A stretch of DNA of 34,952 nt from Streptococcus cristatus (GCF_001578775.1 NZ_KQ969062.1:1589614-1624565); one strand, 5' to 3'. Positions 8,565-16,935 are shown, counted from the stretch's first letter. Made by a program: numbers and translations. Notes: generated by a model from the sequence alone, not told the origin.

Positions 8565-8766
8565 TAAAAACCGCGGTCTCACTCACACCGAAGCGGAGCG
8601 TTGACACGCGGTACCATCCGTTTTTTATCTGGCAAGCCAGACCTTAATTACCAATCCTAAAGCAAGTGAATTCGCCTAGCTTTCATCTAGAGAGCTTTCA
8701 GTCGCTGGCTCCCCTCCCTGTCAAACTTCCCCTAGGTTACTAGTCTTGCGGATTGCTATTCAATTA
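8565..8766 (-). promoter_or_regulatory. T-box leader, phenylalanine specific
   Basis: The conserved T-box sequence GGATGGTACCGCG lies at 8607-8619 (minus strand). The terminator stem pairs its ACCGCG with CGCGGT (8570-8576), followed by a T run. In stem I, GCAAG pairs with CTTGC; the internal loop carries AGTA on one side and GAATTCA on the other, giving specifier UUC (Phe) at 8668-8670. Uncharged tRNA-Phe should stabilise the antiterminator and switch on pheS, the GNAT gene and pheT. Confidence 0.92.
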
Positions 8767-8772
8767 TAATTC

Positions 8773-8801
8773 ATTCTAACAGATTTCTAAACTTTTCGCA
8801 A
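8773..8801 (-). promoter_or_regulatory. promoter of the pheS T-box transcript
   Basis: Minus strand TTGCGA (8796-8801), 17-base spacer, TAGAAT (8773-8778). Transcription should start near 8766. Confidence 0.65.
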
Positions 8802-8823
8802 GCTCAGTTGCGGAATTTACAAG

Positions 8824-8857
8824 AAGAAAAAGAAGTCCGTTGAGGAACAGACTTCCT
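8824..8857 (-). terminator. rho-independent terminator after trpX
   Basis: GAAGTCTGTT and AACGGACTTC form a 10-bp stem with one wobble pair (8832-8841 and 8846-8855) around a CCTC loop, followed by TTTTTCTTCTT on the minus strand. It ends the trpX transcript six bases after the stop, so no downstream transporter gene is cotranscribed. Confidence 0.85.
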
Positions 8858-8863
8858 TTCTTT

Positions 8864-9871
8864 CTATTTTATCACTTGTCCTGCTTCTTTGAGAGCATCT
8901 TCTGGTATAGTGACACCGAGTTCTTTTGCATTCTTAGTATTGATAACAGATTTACCTTTATCAAAAATATCTACTGCAGTATCAGCAGGTTTGGCACCTT
9001 TAAGAACTTTAGCAGCCATTTTACCTGTCGCAACACCGAGGTCATACTGGTCTACAACGACAGAGGCAAGACCGCCTTCTTCTACCATGGCTGTCGCACT
9101 TGGATAAATCGGTTTCTTAGCTTCTTTATTGCTGGACACAACTGTCGCAAATGCTGACGCAATGGTATTGTCAATTGGAATCCAGATAGCATCAACCTTA
9201 CCAGCCATGACATTCATGGTTGAAGCAATTTCATTGGTTGAAGGAACAGAGTATTCCTCTACCTTGAAGCCTGCCTCTTCAGCCAATTTTTTAAACTCTT
9301 CTACCTGAGCTTTGGAGTTGTCTTCACTGCTAGAATAGAGGGCACCGATTGTTTTTACATTTGGCGTCAATTTTTTAATCAACTCTAGTTGTTGCTTAGC
9401 TGGATTGTGGTCAGAAACACCTGTGATATTACCACCTGGCTTGTCCAGATTTTTCACTAGGTTTGCTCCGACTGGATCTGTGATAGCTCCCATGACGATA
9501 GGCTTGTCTTTAGTAGCCGCAGCTAGTCCTTGCGCAGATGGAGTGGCAATCCCAATCAGCACATCATTGTCATTGGACACCAACTGCTTACTCATGGTAG
9601 AGACTTTGCTCTGATCTCCCTCAGCATTCATAAAGTCAATCTTGATCTTATCGCCCTTATAGCCTTCCTCTGCCAGACCATCTTGAATTCCCTTATAAAT
9701 CAAATCCAGCGAAGGGTGGCTGACATACTGCAAGACACCAACTTTGACTGTCTTACTATCGTCGCCAGTCTTAGATCCGTTGCTCTTTCCATTCAAGCTG
9801 GAATAAGCCATCCCACCAATTACCAAAACAGCCAGAAGGCCTAAAATAGTCATTAAACGTTTATTTTTCAT
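8864..9871 (-). CDS. trpX: ABC transporter substrate-binding protein, TrpX type
   Basis: 335 residues of the ABC_sub_bind family (YtsL/TrpX type, periplasmic-binding fold). VGVLQYVSHPSLDLIYKGI opens the first lobe after a signal/anchor segment (about residues 5-23). TKDKPIVMGAITDPVGANLV and the GNITGVSDH segment are family hallmarks. The signal segment lacks a lipobox cysteine, unusual for a Gram-positive binding protein. The start ATG (9869-9871) has GGAG seven bases upstream; a longer TTG frame is rejected. A tryptophan T-box precedes it, which supports tryptophan (or a precursor) as ligand. No permease or ATPase genes adjoin it: a terminator follows at once, so it must work with components encoded elsewhere. 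Confidence 0.85.
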   Translation of the reverse strand: MKNKRLMTILGLLAVLVIGGMAYSSLNGKSNGSKTGDDSKTVKVGVLQYVSHPSLDLIYKGIQDGLAEEGYKGDKIKIDFMNAEGDQSKVSTMSKQLVSNDNDVLIGIATPSAQGLAAATKDKPIVMGAITDPVGANLVKNLDKPGGNITGVSDHNPAKQQLELIKKLTPNVKTIGALYSSSEDNSKAQVEEFKKLAEEAGFKVEEYSVPSTNEIASTMNVMAGKVDAIWIPIDNTIASAFATVVSSNKEAKKPIYPSATAMVEEGGLASVVVDQYDLGVATGKMAAKVLKGAKPADTAVDIFDKGKSVINTKNAKELGVTIPEDALKEAGQVIK

Positions 9872-9913
9872 GTTCTTTCTCCATTTCTTTATTTCATTTT
9901 TTCTATTCAATCC

Positions 9914-9937
9914 CTAGGGACGCCATCGTTTAAACAT
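9914..9937 (-). CDS. seven-codon mini-ORF (MFKRWRP) between T-box and trpX
   Basis: ATG TTT AAA CGA TGG CGT CCC TAG lies 40 bases before the trpX start. It has its own strong AAGGAG site eight bases upstream, just past the T-box terminator T run. It contains one Trp codon. It could be a translated leader peptide affecting trpX translation, or chance. No homologue is known to me. Confidence 0.35.
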   Translation of the reverse strand: MFKRWRP

Positions 9938-9970
9938 GGGCAGTTCTCCTTGTTTTTTATAATAAGTAAC

Positions 9971-10217
9971 AAAAAACCTCACACAGGTATTCTGTGTGAG
10001 GGCGTAAATCGCGGTGCCACCTCAATTATGGAAAATAGCTAATATTCCCCATATCTCTGTCTTGTCATCAAACAAGCTGCACTGTAAGGTGTGCGCACCG
10101 AATTCTTATTGTTTCAAATTCATATTTATCAATTAGCCCAATTTCGTAAAGATTTGCTACTCATTTCCACCAACCACAAGCTCGCTATAAACAAATGCAT
10201 CTACTACTTTTCTAATT
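9971..10217 (-). promoter_or_regulatory. T-box leader, tryptophan specific
   Basis: The T-box sequence GAGGTGGCACCGCG lies at 10010-10023 (minus strand). The terminator is a perfect 10-bp hairpin (CCTCACACAG / CTGTGTGAGG, 9977-10001) followed by TTTTTT. Stem I is closed by AATTAG/CTAATT (10212-10217 and 10131-10136). The distal loop resembles the conserved GTGGTTGGTGGAAA element. AGTA and GAA motifs face each other in the internal loop. Specifier TGG (10138-10140) is followed by a purine and the closing stem, as in the pheS leader, so tRNA-Trp is the likely effector. Confidence 0.85.
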
Positions 10218-10223
10218 TCCTAT

Positions 10224-10252
10224 ATTGTAATTTTTTCCTGAAGGGATGTCAA
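10224..10252 (-). promoter_or_regulatory. promoter of the trpX T-box transcript
   Basis: Minus strand TTGACA (10247-10252), 17-base spacer, TACAAT (10224-10229). A near-consensus sigma-A promoter; transcription should begin around 10217, exactly at the base of stem I. Confidence 0.8.
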
Positions 10253-10363
10253 GGCTTTTTTGAAAAATTTTATAAAATGTTCGGTTTTTATCTATATCGA
10301 TAATCATTGACAAAAAATAAATTTCTTTTTGATGAGACTTTAGAAGCTTTTGGCTTGGTTTTT

Positions 10364-10372
10364 TGTTATAAT
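10364..10372 (+). promoter_or_regulatory. extended -10 promoter of rqcH/pavA
   Basis: TGTTATAAT, a perfect TATAAT with TGn extension, about 30 bases before the ATG; no clear -35. It diverges from the trpX T-box promoter, with about 110 bases between the two. Confidence 0.6.
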
Positions 10373-10401
10373 CTTCTGTAGCAACTTCCAAGGAGAAAAA
10401 C

Positions 10402-12051
10402 ATGTCTTTCGACGGATTTTTTTTACACCATATGACAGAGGAGCTCCGCCGCGAACTGCTGGGCGGCCGCATCCAAAAGATTAATCAACCTTTTGAACAG
10501 GAGCTGGTCTTGCAGATTCGCAGCAATCGAAAAAGCCACAAACTGCTCCTGTCAGCCCACTCGGTCTTTGGACGCGTCCAACTGACAGAGACTACGTTTG
10601 AAAATCCTGCTGTTCCCAATACCTTTATCATGGTCATGCGCAAATACCTGCAGGGCGCTGTTATTGAAGCGATCCAGCAAGTTGAAAATGACCGAATTTT
10701 GGAAATCAGCGTCTCCAATAAGAACGAAATCGGCGATAGCGTGGCTGTGACTCTGGTCATCGAAATCATGGGCAAGCACAGCAACATCATTCTCTTGGAT
10801 AAGGCCAGCGGAAAGATCATTGAAGCTATCAAACACGTCGGATTTTCACAAAATAGCTATCGAACCATCCTGCCAGGCTCAACCTATGTCGCACCACCTC
10901 AGACAGGTAGCCTCAATCCTTTCACTGTGGATGATGAAAAGCTCTTCCAAATCCTACAGACAGAGAACTTAGAGCCCAAACGCCTGCAGCAGATTTTTCA
11001 GGGCTTGGGCCGGGATACGGCTACTGAACTCAGTGGTCGTCTGACAGCTGATAAGCTCAAAACTTTCCGAGCCTTCTTTTCCAGTCCGACTGAGCCTAGC
11101 CTGACCGAAAAATCCTTCTCTGCTCTGCTATTTTCTGACAGCAAGACCCAAATGTCCACGCTATCCGAGCTTTTGGACACTTTCTATAAGGACAAGGCCG
11201 AGCGAGATCGAGTCAACCAGCAGGCCAGCGAACTCATCCGCAGGGTAGAAAATGAGTTGGAAAAGAACCGGAAAAAACTGGGCAAGCAAAAGGAAGAGCT
11301 CCTAGCAACGGAGAATGCAGAAGAATTCCGCCAAAAAGGGGAACTCTTGACCACCTTTCTCCATCAGGTGCCCAACGACCAGGACCAAGTGGAGCTGGAC
11401 AATTACTACACAGGTGAAAAGATCCTCATTGCACTTGATAAGGCCCTGACTCCTAACCAAAATGCCCAGCGCTATTTCAAACGCTACCAGAAGCTCAAGG
11501 AAGCCGTCAAGCATCTGACCAGTTTGATTGAGGAGACTCGGGCTACGATTCTCTATCTAGAGAGCGTGGAAACCGCCCTTGCTCAGGCCAGCCTGACTGA
11601 AATTGCGGAAATCCGAGAGGAACTAATCCAGACCGGCTTTATCCGACGACGCCAAAGAGAGAAAATCCAGAAAAGGCAGAAACCGGAGAAATATTTGGCA
11701 ACTGACGGTCAAACCATTATCCTCGTCGGCCGCAACAACCTACAAAATGATGAACTGACTTTTAAGATGGCTAAGAAGGACGAGCTTTGGTTCCACGCCA
11801 AGGATATTCCGGGTAGCCATGTCGTCATCACAGGCAATCTTCAGCCCAGCGATGAGATAAAGACAGACGCTGCCGAGCTAGCGGCCTACTTCTCCAAGGC
11901 CAGACTCTCTAATCTGGTCCAAGTGGATATGATTGAAGTCAGAAAACTCAACAAACCAACTGGTGGCAAGCCGGGATTTGTCACCTATACGGGCCAGAAA
12001 ACCCTGCGCGTCACACCAGACGAAGAAAAAATCAAAAGCATGAAAATGTAA
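10402..12051 (+). CDS. rqcH: Rqc2-homologue RqcH / fibronectin-binding-like protein PavA
   Basis: 549 residues of the NFACT family. The order is an NFACT-N domain (1 to about 210, start MSFDGFFLHHM), helical and coiled-coil parts (about 210-430; REELIQTGFIRRRQREKIQK near the end) and NFACT-R/DUF814 (about 435-530, LWFHAKDIPGSHVVITG). The Asp97-Arg98 pair (ENDRIL) corresponds to the DR motif needed for tRNA binding in Bacillus RqcH. RqcH binds stalled 50S subunits and adds C-terminal alanine tails for degradation. Streptococcal PavA/FbpA homologues were first described as fibronectin-binding surface proteins, though no signal peptide is visible here. AAGGAG precedes the ATG by six bases. Single-gene unit with own terminator. 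Confidence 0.92.
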   Translation: MSFDGFFLHHMTEELRRELLGGRIQKINQPFEQELVLQIRSNRKSHKLLLSAHSVFGRVQLTETTFENPAVPNTFIMVMRKYLQGAVIEAIQQVENDRILEISVSNKNEIGDSVAVTLVIEIMGKHSNIILLDKASGKIIEAIKHVGFSQNSYRTILPGSTYVAPPQTGSLNPFTVDDEKLFQILQTENLEPKRLQQIFQGLGRDTATELSGRLTADKLKTFRAFFSSPTEPSLTEKSFSALLFSDSKTQMSTLSELLDTFYKDKAERDRVNQQASELIRRVENELEKNRKKLGKQKEELLATENAEEFRQKGELLTTFLHQVPNDQDQVELDNYYTGEKILIALDKALTPNQNAQRYFKRYQKLKEAVKHLTSLIEETRATILYLESVETALAQASLTEIAEIREELIQTGFIRRRQREKIQKRQKPEKYLATDGQTIILVGRNNLQNDELTFKMAKKDELWFHAKDIPGSHVVITGNLQPSDEIKTDAAELAAYFSKARLSNLVQVDMIEVRKLNKPTGGKPGFVTYTGQKTLRVTPDEEKIKSMKM

Positions 12052-12099
12052 ACTAATCAGTTTCTAAAATATCGATTTGGCGGATATTGAAAAACAAAA

Positions 12100-12187
12100 G
12101 AGGAGCCTCGGCTCCTCAAACTTACTAAATTTAAAATTCTAGTTATCTTTCAGAGGTTGGGACAGCAGATTCCTAGCCTCTTTTTTT
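12100..12187 (+). terminator. terminator region after rqcH
   Basis: Two hairpins follow the stop. The first is GAGGAGC/GCTCCTC (12100-12117) without a T run. The second is an 11-bp stem (AGAGGTTGGGA / TCCTAGCCTCT, 12152-12181, two wobble pairs) directly followed by seven Ts. The second is the convincing rho-independent terminator. Confidence 0.8.
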
Positions 12188-12216
12188 ATCAGAAGTAGAC
12201 AATTCACAGCAATTGG

Positions 12217-12936
12217 CTACTCAACCTTGTCCATGTCCGATCTTACTTCATCGACATTGAATTTTGCAAAGAGGAACTTACGGTCTTGAACTGGGAAACG
12301 TTGATCCAACTGATCGACAGCACCTAGCTCCACAATCCCTTCCTTGATAACAAAGTCCATAACGTGACCACCAAAGGTATGGTCGTCTGAAATAAAGTGA
12401 AGATGATAGCCGGCTACACTGACACCGTGGAAAATTTCGGGTGTCCAAAAACCAACAATGGTGCCGGAGACATTATCAGCATGGTACTCAGGCTGACTTA
12501 CGGCTACTTCAGCAAACTTTTTCTCTGAGGTTGATTTTGGAATCATTCGCACATGCATGTGGGAAAATTCTCCATGAATCTTGATGGAGCGAAATAGATT
12601 TTCCCCATCGTAATAGGATTCAATTCGCTTTTCCAGCTCTTCATCTGTCATTTCGAAGCGCTGCCGGAAAATGACCTCTGCTTGGTGGGGAACAACCGCA
12701 GCGTAGGGCACCGTTACATCATCTGAAACTTCTACAACTTCAGGCACATCGCCAGATCCCTTGGCCTGATAGGCCTTACCATCAAGAACGATTAATTCCC
12801 CATCGATGGAATCCAGTGTACCAATCCCCAAATCGCCGTATTTCAGGAGCTCCCCAATCGTCATGCTCCCACCATAAAGTCCAGCCATCAAGGCTCCTAG
12901 GGTATTATACTGAAATAATTTCACTGGCTCTGCCAT
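12217..12936 (-). CDS. alsD: alpha-acetolactate decarboxylase
   Basis: 239 residues, the usual size. It decarboxylates alpha-acetolactate to acetoin in the cytoplasm, diverting pyruvate from acid end products. VKLFQYNTLGALMAGLYGG is the family N-terminus. YHLHFISDDHTFGGHV carries the His residues that bind zinc. The preceding FHGVSVAG segment is also typical. The start ATG (12934-12936) has AGGAG five bases upstream; an ATG 18 bases further up has no such site. The acetolactate synthase gene is not adjacent. The promoter lies at 12982-12990, just downstream of the hisK terminator. Single-gene unit. Confidence 0.93.
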   Translation of the reverse strand: MAEPVKLFQYNTLGALMAGLYGGSMTIGELLKYGDLGIGTLDSIDGELIVLDGKAYQAKGSGDVPEVVEVSDDVTVPYAAVVPHQAEVIFRQRFEMTDEELEKRIESYYDGENLFRSIKIHGEFSHMHVRMIPKSTSEKKFAEVAVSQPEYHADNVSGTIVGFWTPEIFHGVSVAGYHLHFISDDHTFGGHVMDFVIKEGIVELGAVDQLDQRFPVQDRKFLFAKFNVDEVRSDMDKVE

Positions 12937-12981
12937 TTTTTCTCCTATATCCATAAACTTCTGTATTTTCTAAGATAATTA

Positions 12982-12990
12982 AGTATATCA
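12982..12990 (-). promoter_or_regulatory. probable alsD promoter
   Basis: Minus strand TGATATACT is an extended -10. A weak -35 (TTTGAA) lies 17 bases upstream within the T run of the preceding terminator. Confidence 0.45.
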
Positions 12991-13007
12991 TATTCTGGTC
13001 AAAATTC

Positions 13008-13042
13008 AAAAAATGCGTTTAATGGGCGATTGGAAAAACGCA
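13008..13042 (-). terminator. rho-independent terminator after hisK
   Basis: TGCGTTT (13036-13042) pairs with AAACGCA (13014-13020) around a 15-base loop and is followed by TTTTTT on the minus strand, a few bases past the hisK stop. Confidence 0.75.
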
Positions 13043-13051
13043 CGGGGTGCC

Positions 13052-13801
13052 TTAAATCAACTGACCTTCCTCAATACCGGCATCAGCTAGGATTTGAGCC
13101 ACACGGTCAAACTTAAGTCGAAAATGCTCCAGCTTGTGACCATCGGAGCCAACTGAAAAGCGCTGACCACCCAGCTCCTTGACCAGACCAAGAGCGTAGA
13201 TATAGAGATCTTCATGACCGTAGAGATACATAGACTTGCAGTTGAGTTCAAAGGCCAAACCATGATCACTCATCTTTTGAAAAAGCTGTCGCAGCTGCGG
13301 TTCAAAAGTTTTTAACTCCTCTACGGTAAGGTCGAATTTCCGAAAGCCATAGTCAAAGTGGGCTAGGACATCCGCCGGAACAGCCTCGATTGCCTCTTCT
13401 AGTTCTCTCAGGTAGCGGGGAATCAGCTCCATCTTGTCCAGCTGTAAGACTGGCTCTTCCAGATAGTCAAATCTGCCATTGTGGTGGACAGATAGGAGCT
13501 TGAGATCGTATTCCTTGTCGGCTAGGAAAGCTAAAATATCATCCTTACGCGGAGCGTAATAGCCAATTTCAATCCCCTTTTTGATGCGGTTGCCATATTG
13601 CTGGTTCAGCTCTGCAATTTTTGCTGAATAGGCCGCATAGTCAGGTACATCATCGTGGGGCGAGGCAGCTTGGTAAGGGTAGGGATTGGACAAATCATAG
13701 TGCTCGGTGGTGACAATCTCGCCCTCGTAATGGTCCAGATAGTCAGAAAAATCCGCCTCAGAATCATAGGAAAAATAGGTATGAAGATGGTTGTCGCGCA
13801 T
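13052..13801 (-). CDS. hisK: histidinol-phosphatase, PHP family
   Basis: 249 residues. The PHP metal-binding motifs are present: DNHLHTYFSYDS near the N-terminus (HxH), TTEHYD, LLSVHHNG, ADVLAHFDYG and VGSDGHK. The family (HisK/HisJ) removes phosphate from histidinol phosphate in histidine synthesis. Other his genes are not in this window, and some PHP relatives have other substrates. The start ATG (13799-13801) follows AAGGCGG by six bases; a longer frame (to 13885) lacks support. A terminator follows. The DUF4298 gene lies 157 bases upstream on the same strand. Confidence 0.85.
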   Translation of the reverse strand: MRDNHLHTYFSYDSEADFSDYLDHYEGEIVTTEHYDLSNPYPYQAASPHDDVPDYAAYSAKIAELNQQYGNRIKKGIEIGYYAPRKDDILAFLADKEYDLKLLSVHHNGRFDYLEEPVLQLDKMELIPRYLRELEEAIEAVPADVLAHFDYGFRKFDLTVEELKTFEPQLRQLFQKMSDHGLAFELNCKSMYLYGHEDLYIYALGLVKELGGQRFSVGSDGHKLEHFRLKFDRVAQILADAGIEEGQLI

Positions 13802-13958
13802 GCTTGCCGCCTTTCTGCAAATCTTATGTTCCTTTAATAATGTCAACGGTTGGTCGGCCTTTGTTTTAGATTTTCCACATTCCAATCCTTTCGTTGACGT
13901 TATCCATGCTTTATCTTTTCGACAGCAGTCATTTTATTTCACGAATCTTCCTAGGCTG

Positions 13959-14264
13959 CTACCTTTCTTTCATCATGGCACTGGATAGGTCTAGCAGCTG
14001 CAAAGCCGTCTCAAAGTGCTCTCCCATCAGGTCATAGACAGCATCTTCGCTCAAAACGCCGCAGGCCACATCCTCAGGAAAGTCTGGTTGATTGGAAAAT
14101 TCCAAATCGTCAAAGAAAACTTGGCTGGTGTAATAATCTCGGAGCTGGATATAATTCTTCTGGCTAGCCTTCAGCTCAGCCAAAGCTGATTGAGCTGTAG
14201 CCAGCGTCTGAGCGTATTTATTCAAATGCTCTTCCATTTCTTGGATTCGTTTCAGTTGGGACAT
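13959..14264 (-). CDS. DUF4298 domain protein
   Basis: 101 residues from the chosen ATG. An N-terminal helical coiled coil (about 1-45, IQEMEEHLNKYAQTLATAQS) is followed by an acidic segment and a C-terminal helix ending KER. Layout and length fit DUF4298, a family of small cytoplasmic proteins of unknown function in Firmicutes. The ATG at 14262-14264 lies behind AAAGGAGTGGAG. The gene sits between the TPR gene and hisK, but no clear promoter or terminator separates it from hisK. Confidence 0.7.
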   Translation of the reverse strand: MSQLKRIQEMEEHLNKYAQTLATAQSALAELKASQKNYIQLRDYYTSQVFFDDLEFSNQPDFPEDVACGVLSEDAVYDLMGEHFETALQLLDLSSAMMKER

Positions 14265-14299
14265 TATCTCCACTCCTTTTTTAATCAAACTATTGTGTC

Positions 14300-14319
14300 A
14301 GCAAGAAAATCTTCTTGCT
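14300..14319 (-). terminator. hairpin after the TPR gene (weak terminator)
   Basis: AGCAAGAA/TTCTTGCT form a perfect 8-bp stem with a 4-base loop, 45 bases past the TPR gene stop. No T run follows on the minus strand, so it may only slow or process the transcript into the DUF4298 gene. Confidence 0.4.
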
Positions 14320-14364
14320 AATATGCCCTAAAGCTAGCAAGGCAAGAGATTTTCCGAAAATACT

Positions 14365-15594
14365 TTACAAACTTTCGTACAAATCTGCCATAGCAGTGTC
14401 ATCTGGAACCAAACACAGATATTTGCCAGCCTGTATTTTTGCTTCTTCCACACGCCCTAATTCACGCAATAAATAAACATATTCTTCCAAAAATTCAGGA
14501 TTTTCCTGCAAGTCAAGTGCCAGCTCCTGATACAGCTCCCCAGCTTTTTCCAGATTTTCCAAGGCTTGATAAGCACGCGCCAGATTCCAGCGAGTCAAGA
14601 CATTGTCTAGCTCTTGTTCCTCAAAAGCTAAGACCTCGTCGTAGCGTTCCTGCTCCAGATAGAGATTGGTCAGGCGTAGAGCAATTTCCTCTAAATCATC
14701 TGCATTTTCCTGAGCTGCTAGCAAGTAGTTTTCAGATTTTTCCACATCATGCAGTTCGTAAGATAGTTGGGAAGCAAGGAGCAGAAGGCGAGTTTCGAAA
14801 GGATTTTTGGTCAAGCCTTGCTCTGCCATTGACAAAGCTTCCTCCGTCTTATGCTCCGCATGGAGAGACTGCGCGTAGGCATACTCATAGCCTTCAAAAT
14901 CTGGCGAAATCGTATCCAGCTGCTTGAAGTACAGATTGGCTTTTTGATACTCCTCTTGCTCATATAAGATAGCCGCCAATTCATAGACCGTCTCTTCATC
15001 GTACTCCAGCTCCACAGCCTTTTCCAAAAATTCAATGGCTGCTTCGATTTTCCCCAGACTGGCATAGCAAAGGCCAATACGCTGGTAGGTGGATACGCCT
15101 GTCTGCTCGTAGATAGAGCGATTATCTAGCTGGGCATATTCCTTGATGGCCTGGGCAAAATTTTCCAATTCAAACTCAATTTCTGCTAAACCAAAAGTCA
15201 CCAAAGGTTCGTCCGACAGTTTGGCAGCTTCCAGCAATTTCTCCCGCGCCACATCTGGCAATCCCTCTAGCTGATAGAGGTCAGCCTTGGCCAAGAGAGC
15301 GGCCACATACCATTCACTTTCTGAGTCAATTTCCTCTAAATAGGCAAAAGCCTCTTCTAAGTCACCATCGTCAGCAGCGATCATTGCCAGACTGATATAG
15401 GACTCGGGGAAAAGCGGAGCCAATTTTTCATAAATTCGCTTGGCTTGAGGGAAAAAGCCGATACTTTCTAAGTAATCGGCTAATTCTAATAACTCTTGAT
15501 CGGTATCTTGGCTCAAAGCCTCTTCAAAATACTTTTCAGCCTGCCCTAAATCTTGATTTTGCAGGGCTGTTAACATTTGTTCACTCTTATTCAC
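14365..15594 (-). CDS. tetratricopeptide-repeat protein
   Basis: 409 residues with about ten TPR-like helix pairs from residue 15 onward, for example AEKYFEEALSQ, YQRIGLCYASLGKIEAAIEF and ANLYFKQLD. It has no signal peptide or membrane segment. TPR solenoids bind partner proteins; the partner is unknown. The start is GTG at 15592-15594, supported by AGGAG six bases upstream. This start overlaps the stop of the AI-2E family gene by 8 bases, so the two are translationally coupled and may act together at the membrane. Acidic composition (many Glu) is notable. Confidence 0.85.
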   Translation of the reverse strand: MNKSEQMLTALQNQDLGQAEKYFEEALSQDTDQELLELADYLESIGFFPQAKRIYEKLAPLFPESYISLAMIAADDGDLEEAFAYLEEIDSESEWYVAALLAKADLYQLEGLPDVAREKLLEAAKLSDEPLVTFGLAEIEFELENFAQAIKEYAQLDNRSIYEQTGVSTYQRIGLCYASLGKIEAAIEFLEKAVELEYDEETVYELAAILYEQEEYQKANLYFKQLDTISPDFEGYEYAYAQSLHAEHKTEEALSMAEQGLTKNPFETRLLLLASQLSYELHDVEKSENYLLAAQENADDLEEIALRLTNLYLEQERYDEVLAFEEQELDNVLTRWNLARAYQALENLEKAGELYQELALDLQENPEFLEEYVYLLRELGRVEEAKIQAGKYLCLVPDDTAMADLYESL

Positions 15595-16756
15595 TGCCTT
15601 CTCCTAATTCTTGAACACTTTCTTCATACAAACCGCTAACCTTCTTGTACCACTTAAAGAGTGCTGTGATAGCAACCTTAGCTGATGCATAAGCTGGAAT
15701 TCCCAGCAAGACGCCCCAGATACCAAACATGGTTCCTGAAGTCAGCAAAACAAATAAAATCGTAATCGGATGGATGCTTAATTGACTTCCCAAGATCAAT
15801 GGAGACACGAAGCGCCCCTCAATAGTCTGCTCCACAATAAAGACGATAATGACTTTCAACAGCATGATCGGACCAGCAATCAAGCCAAGAATCAGGGCAG
15901 GTAACATGGCAAGGAAGCTTCCCAGATAAGGCACCAAGTTCAAAACTCCTGCCACAACGGCTAGAGTCACACCATAACGCAAGCCGATGATCTTGAAAAG
16001 AATCATAAACATAAAGGCCACAATAATCGCTACAGTCACCTGACCACGAACATAATTGGCCAACTGGGTATTCACATCTGTCATGACCTGACCAAATGAC
16101 TCGCGGAATTTCGTTGGCAAGAACTGAACTACATAACCTTTGAGATTCTTCCCGTCGCGCAATAAATAGAAAAGAATAAAAGGCATGATGATAATAGCCA
16201 CAATGATTTGTGAAGCCGTACTAATCAAATTGCTAGCCCAATTAACTGCCTTAGATGAAAAATTGCTGGCCCATGAAGTGATCTGAGTCGATAGCTTATT
16301 CGTAACTTGCTCGATTTGTGGCTTCAAATCGCCTGAAATATGATTGGTTAAAACATCATCAATCATTTTATTGGCTTGCTTGAGATAAGTGGGAACATTT
16401 TTTGAAAAACTTACTACCTGATGTTGCAAGTTAGGAATAGCAACTGCCAAGCCCCACACAATCAAAACACCAATCAAGACAAAGACAATTGTAATCCCGG
16501 CCACACGGTTAATCTTGCGCTTTTCCATCCAGTCGACAATGGGATTGAGCAGATAGTAAAGCAGCCCAGCCAAAATCACTGGCAACATAATGACACCAAT
16601 AAACTCAATCACCGGTGTAAAAATAAAACTAATTTTGCTGAGAATAAAAATATTCAAACCGATGAGCAAGGTCACCAAAAATACAGTAATGGCCTTATTA
16701 TCCAAGAACCATCTAAAAAACCAGGATAAACTAAAATCTTTTTCTTTGTGTTCCAT
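15587..16756 (-). CDS. AI-2E family transporter (PerM-like membrane protein)
   Basis: 389 residues with about eight membrane segments: two or three near the N-terminus (about 20-45, 50-75, 90-110), a soluble helical region (about 115-185), then segments from about 190 to 370. The C-terminal half contains LVPYLGSFLAMLPALILG, a conserved feature of the AI-2E family. Despite the family name, transport of autoinducer-2 is shown for few members; others are exporters or Na+/H+ antiporters, so the function here is open. The ATG (16754-16756) has AAAGGAG six bases upstream; a longer frame is rejected. The TPR gene overlaps its 3' end. Confidence 0.85.
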   Translation of the reverse strand: MEHKEKDFSLSWFFRWFLDNKAITVFLVTLLIGLNIFILSKISFIFTPVIEFIGVIMLPVILAGLLYYLLNPIVDWMEKRKINRVAGITIVFVLIGVLIVWGLAVAIPNLQHQVVSFSKNVPTYLKQANKMIDDVLTNHISGDLKPQIEQVTNKLSTQITSWASNFSSKAVNWASNLISTASQIIVAIIIMPFILFYLLRDGKNLKGYVVQFLPTKFRESFGQVMTDVNTQLANYVRGQVTVAIIVAFMFMILFKIIGLRYGVTLAVVAGVLNLVPYLGSFLAMLPALILGLIAGPIMLLKVIIVFIVEQTIEGRFVSPLILGSQLSIHPITILFVLLTSGTMFGIWGVLLGIPAYASAKVAITALFKWYKKVSGLYEESVQELGEGSE

Positions 16757-16783
16757 ATTCAACTCCTTTGGATATTCCATTTC

Positions 16784-16792
16784 ATTGTACCA
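16784..16792 (-). promoter_or_regulatory. possible promoter of the AI-2E/TPR operon
   Basis: Minus strand TGGTACAAT is an extended -10 about 30 bases before the ATG; no good -35 is seen. Confidence 0.4.
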
Positions 16793-16903
16793 TTTTTCAG
16801 AAAAAATTTCTTCAAGCAACCATGATGAAATGCCTCATTTATCGGACTTTTTCACCGATTGAAGTTAAAGTCCTGTTTTCTCTATTCATTCTGCGAAAAT
16901 AAA

Positions 16904-16935
16904 GAAAAATAGGCCGAGATGAGCACTCGGTCTAT
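16904..16935 (-). terminator. rho-independent terminator after manA
   Basis: ATAGACCGAG and CTCGGCCTAT pair with one mismatch around a 7-base loop (16909-16935) and are followed by TTTTTC on the minus strand. Confidence 0.75.
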
